Below are positions 1-8,536 of a DNA stretch of 64,000 nucleotides, in pieces. The translations under genes and the position numbers were made by a program. Under the pieces are notes generated by a model. It made no database searches and was not told the origin of the DNA. It saw only the letters and a program-made list of their open reading frames with translations. Origin of the DNA: Methylibium sp. NZG (GTDB lineage: Bacteria > Pseudomonadota > Gammaproteobacteria > Burkholderiales > Burkholderiaceae_C); the NCBI GenBank assembly GCA_001263235.1, contig LGRD01000001.1, positions 1 to 64,000 on the forward strand, in the 5' to 3' direction. Every line of letters begins with the position of its first letter. The stretch's first letter is position 1.

Positions 1-20
1 CGGGCGGGCGGGCGGGCGGG
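1..20. repeat. CGGG tetranucleotide repeat, five copies
   Basis: Five uninterrupted copies of CGGG open the window, directly beside a fragment of the 243-bp element described at 34631 and 35498. The array may continue to the left of the window. Confidence 0.7.
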
Positions 21-71
21 CCGCGAGACCGAGCACCGCAGCGCAGTCGGCTGTACCCAGCCGACCGACCC
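18..71 (+). repeat. Fragment (54 bp) of the 243-bp TIR element
   Basis: This stretch matches the right-central part of the 243-bp elements at 34631-34873 and 35498-35740 with only a few mismatches by eye. Similarity stops at about 72, and the outer parts with the terminal inverted repeats are absent. It lies between the permease gene and whatever precedes the window, so it is a degraded third copy of the family. Confidence 0.7.
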
Positions 72-174
72 AGCATGAGCCCCCGCCGAATACCGCCCGC
101 CGCGAGCCGCTCAGCCGCCGACGGTCAACTGGAACGCCAACGCAACACCACAGCGTCAACAGAACGAAAGCGGC

Positions 175-1323
175 ATGACCTCCGCCCCACCCCTCCCCCG
201 CTGGGCCGACCTGATCCTGCTGCCGATCATCAACCTGATGGTCGCGATGCTGGCCGCCGCGGTCGTGGTGGCACTCGTCGGGCAAGACCCGTTGCAGGTG
301 CTCAGCGTGCTGGTGCAAGGCGCGTTCGGCACGCCGCGCGGCTTGAGCTACACGCTGTATTACGCCACCACCTTCATCTTCACCGGCCTCGCCGTCGCGG
401 TGGCCTTTCATGGCGGGCTGTTCAACATCGGTGGTGAAGGCCAGGCCGTGCTGGGCGGGCTCGGCACCGGGCTCGTCGGCATCTGGCTGTCGCACACGCA
501 ACCGGCCTGGGTGGTGCTGCCGCTGATGCTGCTGGCCGGCGCGGCCTTCGGCATGGTGTGGGCGGCGGTGCCGGGGTACCTGCAGGCGTACCGCGGCAGC
601 CACATCGTCATCACGACGATCATGTTCAACTTTCTCGCCAGCAGCTTGCTCGTGTACCTGCTCGTCAACCACCTCAAGCCGCCGGGGCTGATGGCGGTGG
701 AGACCGAGCCGTTCGGCCCCGGCGCGTTGCTGCCCGGCGCACAGCAGGCGCTGGGGTGGCTCAGCATCGCGTGGCCCAACTCGCCGCTGAACCTGAGCCT
801 GCTGATTGCGCTTGCTGCGGCCGTGGGCGTGTACCTGCTGTTGTGGCGCACGCGTGCGGGCTACGGGCTGCGTGCGGTGGGCTCGAGCCCGAGTGCGGCG
901 GCCTACGCCGGCATCAGCCCGCAGCGCCAGATCGTGTTCTCGATGGGCCTGTCGGGCGCGCTCGCGGGCATGGTGGGCATGAACGAGATTGCCGGCGTCA
1001 ACCACAAGCTGTTGCTCGACTTCATCAACGGCGCCGGCTTCACCGGCATCGCGGTGGCGCTGATGGGACGCAACCACCCGGTGGGCATCGTGCTGGCGAG
1101 CGTGTTGTTCGGCGCGCTGTTCCAGGGCGGGGCGGAGGTGAGCTTCGAGGTGCGCGGCTTCAGCCGCGACATGGTGGTGATGCTGCAGGGCTTCATCGTG
1201 CTCTTCTCGGGCGCGATGGCGTATGTGATTGCACCGCACGTGGGCCGGCTCGTGGCGTGGCTGGGCGTCCGGTTGTCGCGGGGCACGGTGGCATCGGCCG
1301 CGACCGGAGGCCCGAATGGATGA
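175..1323 (+). CDS. Nucleoside-type ABC transporter permease (first of two)
   Basis: This is a 382-residue inner-membrane permease of the BPD_transp_2 family. It has many hydrophobic segments and the family hallmark FNIGGEGQ at residues 83-90. Its length and its pairing with a second, different permease of the same family match BmpA/NupABC-type nucleoside importers. The ATPase and the binding lipoprotein that such systems need are not in the window and are presumably to the left. The gene overlaps the next permease by 8 bases and heads a run that ends in deoA, so a nucleoside is the likely cargo (inferred from context). The start is the first ATG before a typical N-terminal membrane segment; the ribosome binding site is weak. 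Confidence 0.88.
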   Translation: MTSAPPLPRWADLILLPIINLMVAMLAAAVVVALVGQDPLQVLSVLVQGAFGTPRGLSYTLYYATTFIFTGLAVAVAFHGGLFNIGGEGQAVLGGLGTGLVGIWLSHTQPAWVVLPLMLLAGAAFGMVWAAVPGYLQAYRGSHIVITTIMFNFLASSLLVYLLVNHLKPPGLMAVETEPFGPGALLPGAQQALGWLSIAWPNSPLNLSLLIALAAAVGVYLLLWRTRAGYGLRAVGSSPSAAAYAGISPQRQIVFSMGLSGALAGMVGMNEIAGVNHKLLLDFINGAGFTGIAVALMGRNHPVGIVLASVLFGALFQGGAEVSFEVRGFSRDMVVMLQGFIVLFSGAMAYVIAPHVGRLVAWLGVRLSRGTVASAATGGPNG

Positions 1324-2284
1324 CGCGCTGCTCGGCGCGCTGCTCGCGTCCACACTGCGGGTGGCCACACCGCTCATGTTGTGCGCACTCGCGGGCTTGA
1401 TCGCCGAGCGGGCCGGCGTGATCGACATCGGCCTGGAAGGCAAGATGCTGTTCGCCGCATTCGCCGCCGGAGCGGCCGGCGCGGCGTGGGGCTCGACCAC
1501 GCTGGCGCTGGGTGCGGCGATGCTCGTGACCATCGCACTCTCATGGCTGCACGGCTGGGCCTGCGTCAGCCATCGCGGCGACCAGGTGGTCTCGGGCGTG
1601 GCCGTCAACATCATCGCGGTCGGGCTCACCGCGGTGCTGGGCATCGCGTGGTTTGCGCAAGGCGGGCAGACGCCGCCGGTGACGGCCGAGGTGCGCTTGC
1701 AAGCCATCGCACCCGGCGCCGCCGAGGCGTTGCGCGGCGTGCCGTGGCTCGGCCCGCTGCTTGGCGACGGCTTGCTCAGCCACAACATCATGGTCTACCT
1801 CGCCATCGCGCTGGTGCCCGCAGTGTGGTGGCTGCTCTACCGCACCCGCTTCGGCCTGCGCCTGCGCGCGGTCGGCGAGAACCCGCACATGGTGGACGCG
1901 GCCGGCGTGTCCGTCATCAAACTGCGCTATGCCGCGCTCACGCTCAACGGCGTGCTGTGCAGCCTGGCCGGCAGCTACCTGGTGCTGGCGCAGAACGCCT
2001 CGTTCGTGCCCAACATGACCGCCGGCCGCGGCTTCATGGCGCTGGCGGCGATGATCTTCGGCAAGTGGCACCCGGTCGGCGCGTTCTGGGCCTGTTTGCT
2101 GTTCGGCTTTCTCGACGCGGTGGCCATTCGTTTGCAGGGTGTCAAGCTGCCCGGCATCGGCGAAGTGCCGGTGCAGGCGATCCAGGCGCTGCCGTATTTG
2201 CTGACGGTGATCCTGCTGGCCGGGTTCATCGGCAAGACGACGGCGCCGCAGGCGTTGGGCAAGCCGTATTTGAAGGAGCGGTGA
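1316..2284 (+). CDS. Nucleoside-type ABC transporter permease (second of two)
   Basis: This is a 322-residue polytopic membrane protein of the BPD_transp_2 family. It carries the family signature as IDIGLEGKM at residues 37-45 and a run of hydrophobic helices to the C-terminus. The start ATG lies inside the last codons of the preceding permease, which indicates translational coupling; the longer upstream reading frame overlaps that gene and is not credible. The two permeases would form the heterodimeric channel of a nucleoside importer (family knowledge), and the cytidine deaminase directly downstream supports this. Confidence 0.88.
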   Translation: MDDALLGALLASTLRVATPLMLCALAGLIAERAGVIDIGLEGKMLFAAFAAGAAGAAWGSTTLALGAAMLVTIALSWLHGWACVSHRGDQVVSGVAVNIIAVGLTAVLGIAWFAQGGQTPPVTAEVRLQAIAPGAAEALRGVPWLGPLLGDGLLSHNIMVYLAIALVPAVWWLLYRTRFGLRLRAVGENPHMVDAAGVSVIKLRYAALTLNGVLCSLAGSYLVLAQNASFVPNMTAGRGFMALAAMIFGKWHPVGAFWACLLFGFLDAVAIRLQGVKLPGIGEVPVQAIQALPYLLTVILLAGFIGKTTAPQALGKPYLKER

Positions 2285-2345
2285 GTTTGATGATGAAAGA
2301 GCCTCGGAAAGCGCGCTGCGTGCAGATCGAATTCGTGACCGCCCG

Positions 2346-2771
2346 ATGAGCCAGACCGATCCACTCACAGCCGACCTGGAGCGCCTGCTCACGGCCGCGC
2401 GCGCCGCGCGCGAGCGCGCCTATGCGCCGTACTCGAGGTTCCTCGTCGGCGCCGCGGTGCTCGACGACCAGGGCCGCGTGCACGCTGGCTGCAATGTCGA
2501 GAACGCTGCGTATCCGCAAGGCGTGTGCGCCGAAGCCGGCGCCTTGAGCGCGATGGTGCTGGCCGGCAGCACGCACGTGCGCGCGCTGGTGGTCGTCGGT
2601 GCCGGGCCGGCGTGGGTGACGCCTTGCGGTGGCTGCCGGCAGAAGCTGCGCGAGTTCGCGGCGCCTGACACGCCGGTGATCGTGGCGAATGAAGTTGAGG
2701 TGCAGGCGCGCTTCACGCTGGCACAACTGCTGCCGCAGAGCTTTGGCCCGGAGCACTTGGAGCGTGCTTGA
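2346..2771 (+). CDS. cdd: Cytidine deaminase
   Basis: This 141-residue protein is of the small homotetrameric cytidine deaminase type, converting cytidine and deoxycytidine to uridine and deoxyuridine in the cytosol. Zinc ligands are visible as Cys61 (in GVCAEAGA), Cys94 and Cys97 (in PCGGC), and Glu63 is the catalytic proton shuttle. The usual CAERTA motif reads CAEAGA here, so the conserved arginine after the glutamate is missing; the rest of the fold markers (CNVENAAYPQG) are intact. The gene sits between the importer and other salvage enzymes. Its TGA stop overlaps the TTG start of the next gene. Confidence 0.93.
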   Translation: MSQTDPLTADLERLLTAARAARERAYAPYSRFLVGAAVLDDQGRVHAGCNVENAAYPQGVCAEAGALSAMVLAGSTHVRALVVVGAGPAWVTPCGGCRQKLREFAAPDTPVIVANEVEVQARFTLAQLLPQSFGPEHLERA

Positions 2772-3373
2772 CAACCGACCCCGTGCATCGGCTGGAACGC
2801 CGCTTCATCATCGTCAGCGGCCTGCCCGCGAGCGGCAAATCGGCCGTCGCACGGGCACTCGCGCAGGCGCTGCGAGTGGAGCTGCTGGACAAGGATGAAT
2901 TTCTGGAGTCACGCTTCGAGCAGTGCGGTATCGGCGACGCAGCGCACCGCCGGCAACTGAGCGTTGAAGCCGATGCCGCGTTTCGCCGGCGGGCCGAGCG
3001 ATCGCCGGCCGCGGTGCTCGCGTCGTGGTGGAAGCACCCGCTGTCGCTGGCGGACTCGGGCACGCCCAGCACTTGGTTGGCCGCGCTGCCAGGCACGAAG
3101 GTGGAGGTGCATTGCGAGTGCAGCGCGGACCTGGCAGCGGCACGCTTCATGGCCCGAGCGCGCCACCCTGGCCACCTCGACACACGATGGACGCACGCCG
3201 GACTGGTGGCGGCGTTTGCGCCGCTGGCCTCGTTCGGGCCGATGGGCTTCGGTGCCGTGATTCGGCTGGCGACCGACGTTGCCTGGGACGCCGGCACGCT
3301 GGCGGCCCAAGTGGCCTCCGCACTTGCTACCGGGGCCAGCGCCAACCCAGCATCCAACAACGAGCGGGCATGA
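2768..3373 (+). CDS. P-loop kinase-like ATPase (AAA_33/gluconokinase-like), substrate unknown
   Basis: This 201-residue protein has a clear Walker A motif, GLPASGKS, near residues 19-26, followed by the KDEFLESRF segment expected of small-molecule kinases of the AAA_33 group. No substrate-specific signature was recognised. It lies between cdd and the purine nucleoside phosphorylase, so phosphorylation of a nucleoside or sugar is a reasonable guess only. The TTG start at 2768 overlaps the cdd stop in a TTGA junction, which supports coupling; a GTG at 2783 is the alternative. Confidence 0.72.
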   Translation: MTTDPVHRLERRFIIVSGLPASGKSAVARALAQALRVELLDKDEFLESRFEQCGIGDAAHRRQLSVEADAAFRRRAERSPAAVLASWWKHPLSLADSGTPSTWLAALPGTKVEVHCECSADLAAARFMARARHPGHLDTRWTHAGLVAAFAPLASFGPMGFGAVIRLATDVAWDAGTLAAQVASALATGASANPASNNERA

Positions 3374-3401
3374 TGCAAGTTCGCCATCCCCGGACACCCC
3401 G

Positions 3402-4259
3402 ATGAGCCAGTCCATTTCCTCGCCCTCCCCCGCGATGGCGCAACTGCACAGCCTTGCACCTGGCGCGTGCCCGCGCATCGCCATCGTCCTGGGCTCGGGC
3501 TGGGGTGGCGCCACGGCTCACATCAGCGGCGCTCAACGCATCGCCTACACCGACCTGCCCGGCTTCCCGCAACCCGGCGTCGGCGGCCACTCGGGGGAGT
3601 TGTGGCTCGGCCATATCGGCCCGCACGAGGTGGCGGTGATGAGCGGGCGCCAGCACGCCTACGAAACCGGTGCGGTGGATGGCATGAAGCTGCCGCTGCG
3701 CACGCTGCGCGAACTCGGCTGCGAGGTGCTGGTGCAGACCAACGCCGCCGGCAGCACCGACGCTGCGATTCGCCCCGGCAGCCTGATGCTGGTGGCCGAC
3801 CACCTGAACCTGCCGCAGCGTTCACCGCTGGTGGGCGAGGCAGGTGCCGAGCGCTTCGTCGGCATGGCGAACGCCTACGACGCGGCGCTGCGGGCTGGCG
3901 CGCACGCGGTGGCACGCGAGCGCGGCACGGTGCTGCACGAGGGTGTGTACGCCTGGTTCCTCGGCCCGCAGTTCGAGACGCCGGCCGAGATCCGCATGGC
4001 GCAGCGGCTGGGCGCGCAGGCGGTGGGCATGAGCACGGTGCCCGAAACGATCCTCGCGCGCCACGCCGGCATGCGCGTGCTGGCGATCTCGCTCATCACC
4101 AACATGGCAGCGGGGTTGTCGGACGAAGACTTGAGCCACGCGCACACACTGGCGCAGGCCGGTGCTGCAAGTGAAGCGGCTGGCGCGCTGCTGGCGGCGA
4201 TCATCGCGGGCGTCGAGCTTCCCGCCTCGCGCGGGGTGCCTAGCGCAACGTCCTTGTGA
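3402..4259 (+). CDS. punA: Purine nucleoside phosphorylase (trimeric PNP/XapA family)
   Basis: This 285-residue protein catalyses phosphorolysis of purine nucleosides to base plus (deoxy)ribose 1-phosphate. Family marks are GSGWGG (residues 31-36), the RQHAYE segment with His85, QTNAAGST (112-119), GPQFET (188-193, base-binding Glu192), GMSTVPE (209-215) and TNMAAG with Asn234 at the base-specificity position. An asparagine there fits 6-oxopurines (family knowledge). The ATG at 3402 was chosen because upstream codons run into the preceding gene. The (deoxy)ribose 1-phosphate could enter the pathway of the following deoC after isomerisation; no phosphopentomutase was found in the window. Confidence 0.92.
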   Translation: MSQSISSPSPAMAQLHSLAPGACPRIAIVLGSGWGGATAHISGAQRIAYTDLPGFPQPGVGGHSGELWLGHIGPHEVAVMSGRQHAYETGAVDGMKLPLRTLRELGCEVLVQTNAAGSTDAAIRPGSLMLVADHLNLPQRSPLVGEAGAERFVGMANAYDAALRAGAHAVARERGTVLHEGVYAWFLGPQFETPAEIRMAQRLGAQAVGMSTVPETILARHAGMRVLAISLITNMAAGLSDEDLSHAHTLAQAGAASEAAGALLAAIIAGVELPASRGVPSATSL

Positions 4260-4317
4260 ATCGCCTCACCACGCGCCTCACCACGCGCCTCACCAACCTC
4301 ACCCTGCGACCCGAGCG

Positions 4318-5103
4318 ATGACCTCACCCGACACACTGCCAACCGCCGCGCGCACCGCGCTGGCTTGCCTGGACCTGACCAGCCTGAACGACGCTACCGG
4401 CGAGGCCGACGTGGCGAAGCTGTGCGAACGCGCGCAGGGCCCGCAAGGGTCGGTGGCGGCCGTGTGCGTCTGGCCGCGCTTCGCGGCGTTCGCGCGTGCG
4501 CGGTTGCCGGCGCACATCGGCGTGGCGGCGGTGGCGAACTTTCCCGACGGCAGCGCCGACGTGGCGCGCGCGGTGCGAGATGCGTCAGAGATCGTGCAGG
4601 CCGGCGCGCAGGAGGTCGATGTGGTGCTGCCGTTCGCTGCGTTGATGGCGGGCGATGCGAGCGCCGCGGCGACGCTGCTGCAAGCGGTGCGGCGCGCGTG
4701 CGACGGGCTGACGCTGAAGGTGATCCTGGAGACCGGCGTGCTGGCCGATGCGGCGCTGATCGCCACCGCCAGCCGCATCGCGCTCGACGCCGGTGCCGAC
4801 TTCCTGAAAACCAGCACCGGCAAGACGCCCATCAGCGCCACGCCGCAGGCTGCGCGCGTGATGCTCCAGGCGATTGCGCAGGCGTCGCCACCGACATCGG
4901 GGCGGGTCGGCTTCAAGGCCTCGGGCGGCATTCGCACGGTGGCCGATGCGGCCGTCTACATCGCGCTGTGCGCAGAATTGCTGGGCCTGCAGGCGGCGGC
5001 GCCGGCACGCTTTCGCATCGGCGCGAGCAGCTTGCTGAACGACATCGAAGCGGTGTTGGGCGGGCAAGGTGCCGGCACGAGCGGCGCGCCGGGAAGCTAC
5101 TGA
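4318..5103 (+). CDS. deoC: Deoxyribose-phosphate aldolase
   Basis: This 261-residue class I aldolase splits 2-deoxyribose 5-phosphate into acetaldehyde and glyceraldehyde 3-phosphate. The Schiff-base lysine is Lys164 in DFLKTSTGK, the second active-site lysine is Lys200 in GFKASGGI, and Asp101 in EVDVV completes the triad; all are at the spacing of the E. coli enzyme. The start ATG at 4318 is the first plausible codon after the PNP stop. It is flanked by PNP and thymidine phosphorylase, the enzymes that produce its precursor. Confidence 0.95.
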   Translation: MTSPDTLPTAARTALACLDLTSLNDATGEADVAKLCERAQGPQGSVAAVCVWPRFAAFARARLPAHIGVAAVANFPDGSADVARAVRDASEIVQAGAQEVDVVLPFAALMAGDASAAATLLQAVRRACDGLTLKVILETGVLADAALIATASRIALDAGADFLKTSTGKTPISATPQAARVMLQAIAQASPPTSGRVGFKASGGIRTVADAAVYIALCAELLGLQAAAPARFRIGASSLLNDIEAVLGGQGAGTSGAPGSY

Positions 5104-5134
5104 GCTGAACCGATCTGGCTCGATCGCCACCGCC

Positions 5135-6454
5135 ATGCTCGCGCAAGAAATCATCCGCCACAAGCGCGACCGCGGCACCTTGAGCGCAGCGCAGATCGAT
5201 GCTTTCGTGGGCGGCCTCGTCGACGGCTCATGGAGCGAGGGGCAGGCCGCGGCGCTGGCGATGGCGGTCTGCTTGAACGGCATGACGAAGGCCGAGACGG
5301 TGGCGCTGACGCGAGCGATGACGCACTCCGGCGAGGTGCTCGACTGGGCCGGGGCGAACCTGCCCGGCCCGCTGCTCGACAAGCACTCCACCGGCGGCGT
5401 GGGCGACAAGGTGAGCCTGCTGCTGGCCCCCATCGTCGCGGCCTGCGGCGGCTTCGTGCCGATGATCTCGGGCCGTGGCCTGGGGCACACCGGCGGCACG
5501 CTCGACAAGCTCGACAGCATCCCGGGCTACCAGACCGCAGCCGACGTGTCGCGCCTGCGCGGCGCGTTGCGCACCGCCGGCTGCGCGATCGTCGGGCAAA
5601 CGGCGGCGCTGGCGCCGGCCGACCGCCGGCTCTACGCCGTGCGCGACGTGACGGCGACGGTCGAGTCGGTGCCGCTGATCGTGGCCAGCATCCTGTCGAA
5701 GAAGCTCGCCGCCGGGCTGCACGGCCTGGTGATGGACGTGAAGACCGGCAACGGCGCGTTCGCCGCCGAGATCGGCATGGCGCAGCAACTGGCAAGTTCG
5801 ATCGTGCAGGTGGCCCAAGGCGCGGGCCTGCCCACACGCGCTTGGATCACCGACATGAACCAGGTGCTCGGCCATGCGTGCGGCAACGCCGTCGAGGTGC
5901 TTGAGGCCGTCGAGTTCTTGCAAGGCACGCGGCGCGACCGGCGCTTGCTGGACGTGACGCGTACCTTGAGCGCCGAACTGATGACGCTGGGCAAACTGGC
6001 GCATGACAGCGACGCCGCCCTCGCCCGCGTGGACGAAGCCCTCGCCAGCGGCGCGGCGCTGGAGCACTTTGCGCGCATGGTGGCAGCGCTCGGCGGCCCC
6101 GCTGATTTTTGCGATCACCCGGCGCGGCATCTGGCCGGCGCGCCAGTGCAGCGGCCGGTGCTCGCGCCGCGCGGCGGCTGGGTGCTGTGCATGGCCACGC
6201 GCGACATTGGCTTGGCCGTGATCGAACTCGGCGGCGGCCGTCGTCGCACAGGCGATGCCGTGGACGCGCGTGTCGGCTTCTCGGCCGTGGCCGGCATCGG
6301 CCAGCGCGTGGAGCGCGGCGAGCCGCTGGCCTGGGTGCATGCCGCCGGCGCCGTGGCTGCCGAGCAGGCCGGCACCACACTGCTCGGGCTGATCGAGCTC
6401 GGCGACGAGCCACCCCCCGCGCCGCCGGTGCTGCTGGAGCGGATCGGCGGTTGA
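5135..6454 (+). CDS. deoA: Thymidine phosphorylase
   Basis: This 439-residue protein has the length of E. coli DeoA. It converts thymidine or deoxyuridine plus phosphate into the base and deoxyribose 1-phosphate. The phosphate-binding signature KHSTGGVGDK is at residues 83-92, and GRGLGHTGGTLDK and VMDVKTGNGAF follow in the expected order, with the C-terminal alpha/beta domain present. It is the last gene of the salvage run; with cdd it completes a route from deoxycytidine to deoxyribose 1-phosphate. The start at 5135 follows the deoC stop by 31 bases. Confidence 0.95.
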   Translation: MLAQEIIRHKRDRGTLSAAQIDAFVGGLVDGSWSEGQAAALAMAVCLNGMTKAETVALTRAMTHSGEVLDWAGANLPGPLLDKHSTGGVGDKVSLLLAPIVAACGGFVPMISGRGLGHTGGTLDKLDSIPGYQTAADVSRLRGALRTAGCAIVGQTAALAPADRRLYAVRDVTATVESVPLIVASILSKKLAAGLHGLVMDVKTGNGAFAAEIGMAQQLASSIVQVAQGAGLPTRAWITDMNQVLGHACGNAVEVLEAVEFLQGTRRDRRLLDVTRTLSAELMTLGKLAHDSDAALARVDEALASGAALEHFARMVAALGGPADFCDHPARHLAGAPVQRPVLAPRGGWVLCMATRDIGLAVIELGGGRRRTGDAVDARVGFSAVAGIGQRVERGEPLAWVHAAGAVAAEQAGTTLLGLIELGDEPPPAPPVLLERIGG

Positions 6455-6616
6455 AGCGGCCGCCGGGGTGGCTCGGAACGGCAGGGCACCGCACCGCAGC
6501 GCGGCCGCCGCCGGCTCAGGTTTTTCAGAACCCCACGTCACGAACATCCTGCTGTGTCGGTGTGGACGGCCGCCCTATCTTTCGGATGTGTTTCAACCCC
6601 GATGGAGCTCTTGACC

Positions 6617-7009
6617 ATGAAAGTTCTGTTCGAATCCCGAGACCCTCAGGCCGCCGAACTCCGCGAGCTGGCCGAGCGCCGAACCAGCTTCGTGATGCGC
6701 CGCCTGGGTTGGCTGGTGCCCAGCGCCAGGGTGCAGATGTCGGACGTGAACGGCCCGCGCGGCGGCGTGGACAAGCGCTGCCAGGTGGAGCTCAAGACCG
6801 AGAGCGCAGGCACCGTCGTCATCACCTCGTTGGCGCGCGATTGGCGCAGCGCGCTGGACAGCGCGCTGATGCGCGCGGCCCGCGCCTTGGTGCGCATGTG
6901 GCGGCGCGGCCGCCAGCGCGACCAGGCGCAGCGTGCGCCCCGCAACGCGCCCGCCCTGACGCTTCGCCAGCACCGTGCGCTCGCATGGAACACCAAAGAC
7001 GTTTCCTGA
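6617..7009 (+). CDS. Ribosome-associated HPF/RaiA-like protein
   Basis: This 130-residue protein has an N-terminal region resembling the ribosome hibernation S30AE domain (a short beta strand, a helix with RELAERR, strands with RVQMSDVNG and a helix with ALDSALMRAARAL), followed by an arginine-rich tail. Short members of this family bind the small ribosomal subunit under stress (family knowledge). The sequence is divergent, so the assignment rests on pattern and length. The ATG at 6617 starts the conserved strand. A TerB-like gene follows after 8 bases. Confidence 0.65.
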   Translation: MKVLFESRDPQAAELRELAERRTSFVMRRLGWLVPSARVQMSDVNGPRGGVDKRCQVELKTESAGTVVITSLARDWRSALDSALMRAARALVRMWRRGRQRDQAQRAPRNAPALTLRQHRALAWNTKDVS

Positions 7010-7017
7010 AAGGAAAG

Positions 7018-7458
7018 ATGACCATGCGCCACTACCCCAAAAACAGCCCGCAAGCCGCGGCCCGCATCGTGGCACTCGCCCTGCTGGCCGACGGCCACGT
7101 CTGCAAACGCGAACTCCAGTTGCTCGACCAGGCCGGTGCGCACGAGCAGCTGGGCCTCACGCGGCAGGAGCTGCACACCGTGGTTCAGACCTTCTGCGAA
7201 GACCTGCTCATCGCTGCCCAGCTTTCGTGGGACACCGCCTGCCGCGTTGACGCGGCGACCATGGCCGAGATGATGGCCGAGGTGGACGACCCGGCGCTGT
7301 GGAGCAAGGTCATGCACCTGTGCGGCGAGGTGATCGACTCCGACGGCCACGTGTCGGACGGCGAATCCATCGTGATCCGCGCGGCGTCCGAGCACTCGCA
7401 GCGCCAGGCGCCGTACTGGGCACTGCATGCCCGGGAGTCGCAGGCGATGGCGGCCTGA
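7018..7458 (+). CDS. TerB-like domain protein
   Basis: This 146-residue, mostly helical protein has two acidic metal-site-like loops typical of the TerB/DjlA-N fold: LADGHVCKRE near residues 23-32 and DSDGHVSDGE near 107-116. The molecular function of stand-alone TerB proteins is not established. A strong ribosome binding site (AAAGGAAAG) lies just before the ATG at 7018. It is probably co-transcribed with the HPF-like gene, which suggests a stress role (inference). A distant paralogue is at 24140-24607. Confidence 0.7.
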   Translation: MTMRHYPKNSPQAAARIVALALLADGHVCKRELQLLDQAGAHEQLGLTRQELHTVVQTFCEDLLIAAQLSWDTACRVDAATMAEMMAEVDDPALWSKVMHLCGEVIDSDGHVSDGESIVIRAASEHSQRQAPYWALHARESQAMAA

Positions 7459-7584
7459 CCACGCGGTGCGACCGGCCGTGTTGCGGAGCACGCTCCGCAG
7501 TACGGCGCGCAAGGTCGCTCGGGTATGCTCGCACGCGATGCCGTGGCAGCCGCACCGGCGCTGCTGCCCACCCGAGACCGCCCC

Positions 7585-8526
7585 ATGACCTTGCGCGCCG
7601 CCATCGCCGCCTCCATGGCCTACGACACCATCATGGTGTTCGAAGGCAAATTTACCGACCACATCCTCCCGGACCAGATCCACAAGATCAACCTGTCGTT
7701 CCTGTCCCCGCGCATGCGGCGTGAGTACGGCGGCTGTGCCGGCAACATTGCCTACAACTACAAGCTGATCGGCGGCGAGCCGGTGCCCATGGGCATGGTG
7801 GGCGACGACTTCGGCCCCTACCGCGAGCACTACAAGCGCTGCGGCATCGACGACAGCTGCCTGCCCGAGGCGAAGGACTCGTACACCGCGCAGTGCTTCA
7901 TCGTCACCGACCTGCACAACAACCAGCTCGCCGGGTTTCACCCCGGCGCGATGGGGCTGTCGGCGCAGATTCCGCTCTCGCAGGCCGGCACGGTGGCCTG
8001 CGGCATCGTCGGCCCCGACCCGAAGGACGCGATGCAGTTGCACACGCAGCAGATGGCCGACGCCAAGCTGCCGTTCATCCTCGACCCGGGCCAAAACATC
8101 CTGCTCTTCGACGGGCCTGAGCTGCTGGCGTTGATCGAACGCGCGCCGGTGCTGGTGTGCAACGACTACGAGGCCGAGCTGATCGCCGACAAGACCGGCC
8201 TGTCGCTGACCGAGCTGGCCCAACGCGTGCCGGCGCTGATCGTGACGCTCGGCGCCGAAGGCTCGATCGTGCGCGAGCGCGGCACCGAAACGCGCGTCGC
8301 GCCCGTGCCCGCCCAGGCCGTGAAAGACCCGACCGGCTGCGGCGACGCCTACCGCGCCGGCCTGCTGCTGGCGCTCGCCAAGGGCGTGCCGCTCATCCAA
8401 GGAGCGCAACTCGGCAGCGTGCTCGGCTCGATCAAGATCGCGGTCCAGGGTTGCCAGAACCACCAGCCCACGCTGGCGGAGATTCGCGCGCTGTACGAGG
8501 CTCACTACGGCGCATGGCCGTTTTGA
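7585..8526 (+). CDS. PfkB-family carbohydrate/nucleoside kinase (adenosine-kinase-like)
   Basis: This 313-residue protein is a ribokinase-fold kinase. The glycine-rich substrate segment is GGCAGNIAYNYKLIGG near residues 51-66, and the ATP and catalytic-base motif DPTGCGDAYRAG lies near residue 250. The N-terminal sequence FEGKFTDHI and NLSFLSP is typical of the subgroup annotated as adenosine kinase-like in Burkholderiales. The ATG at 7585 was chosen; an in-frame ATG at 7615 directly before the first conserved strand is possible. It is followed after 10 bases by ribokinase. Adenosine is the most likely substrate given the nucleoside genes nearby, but this is not proven. Confidence 0.8.
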   Translation: MTLRAAIAASMAYDTIMVFEGKFTDHILPDQIHKINLSFLSPRMRREYGGCAGNIAYNYKLIGGEPVPMGMVGDDFGPYREHYKRCGIDDSCLPEAKDSYTAQCFIVTDLHNNQLAGFHPGAMGLSAQIPLSQAGTVACGIVGPDPKDAMQLHTQQMADAKLPFILDPGQNILLFDGPELLALIERAPVLVCNDYEAELIADKTGLSLTELAQRVPALIVTLGAEGSIVRERGTETRVAPVPAQAVKDPTGCGDAYRAGLLLALAKGVPLIQGAQLGSVLGSIKIAVQGCQNHQPTLAEIRALYEAHYGAWPF

Positions 8527-8536
8527 AGGCAAGCCG

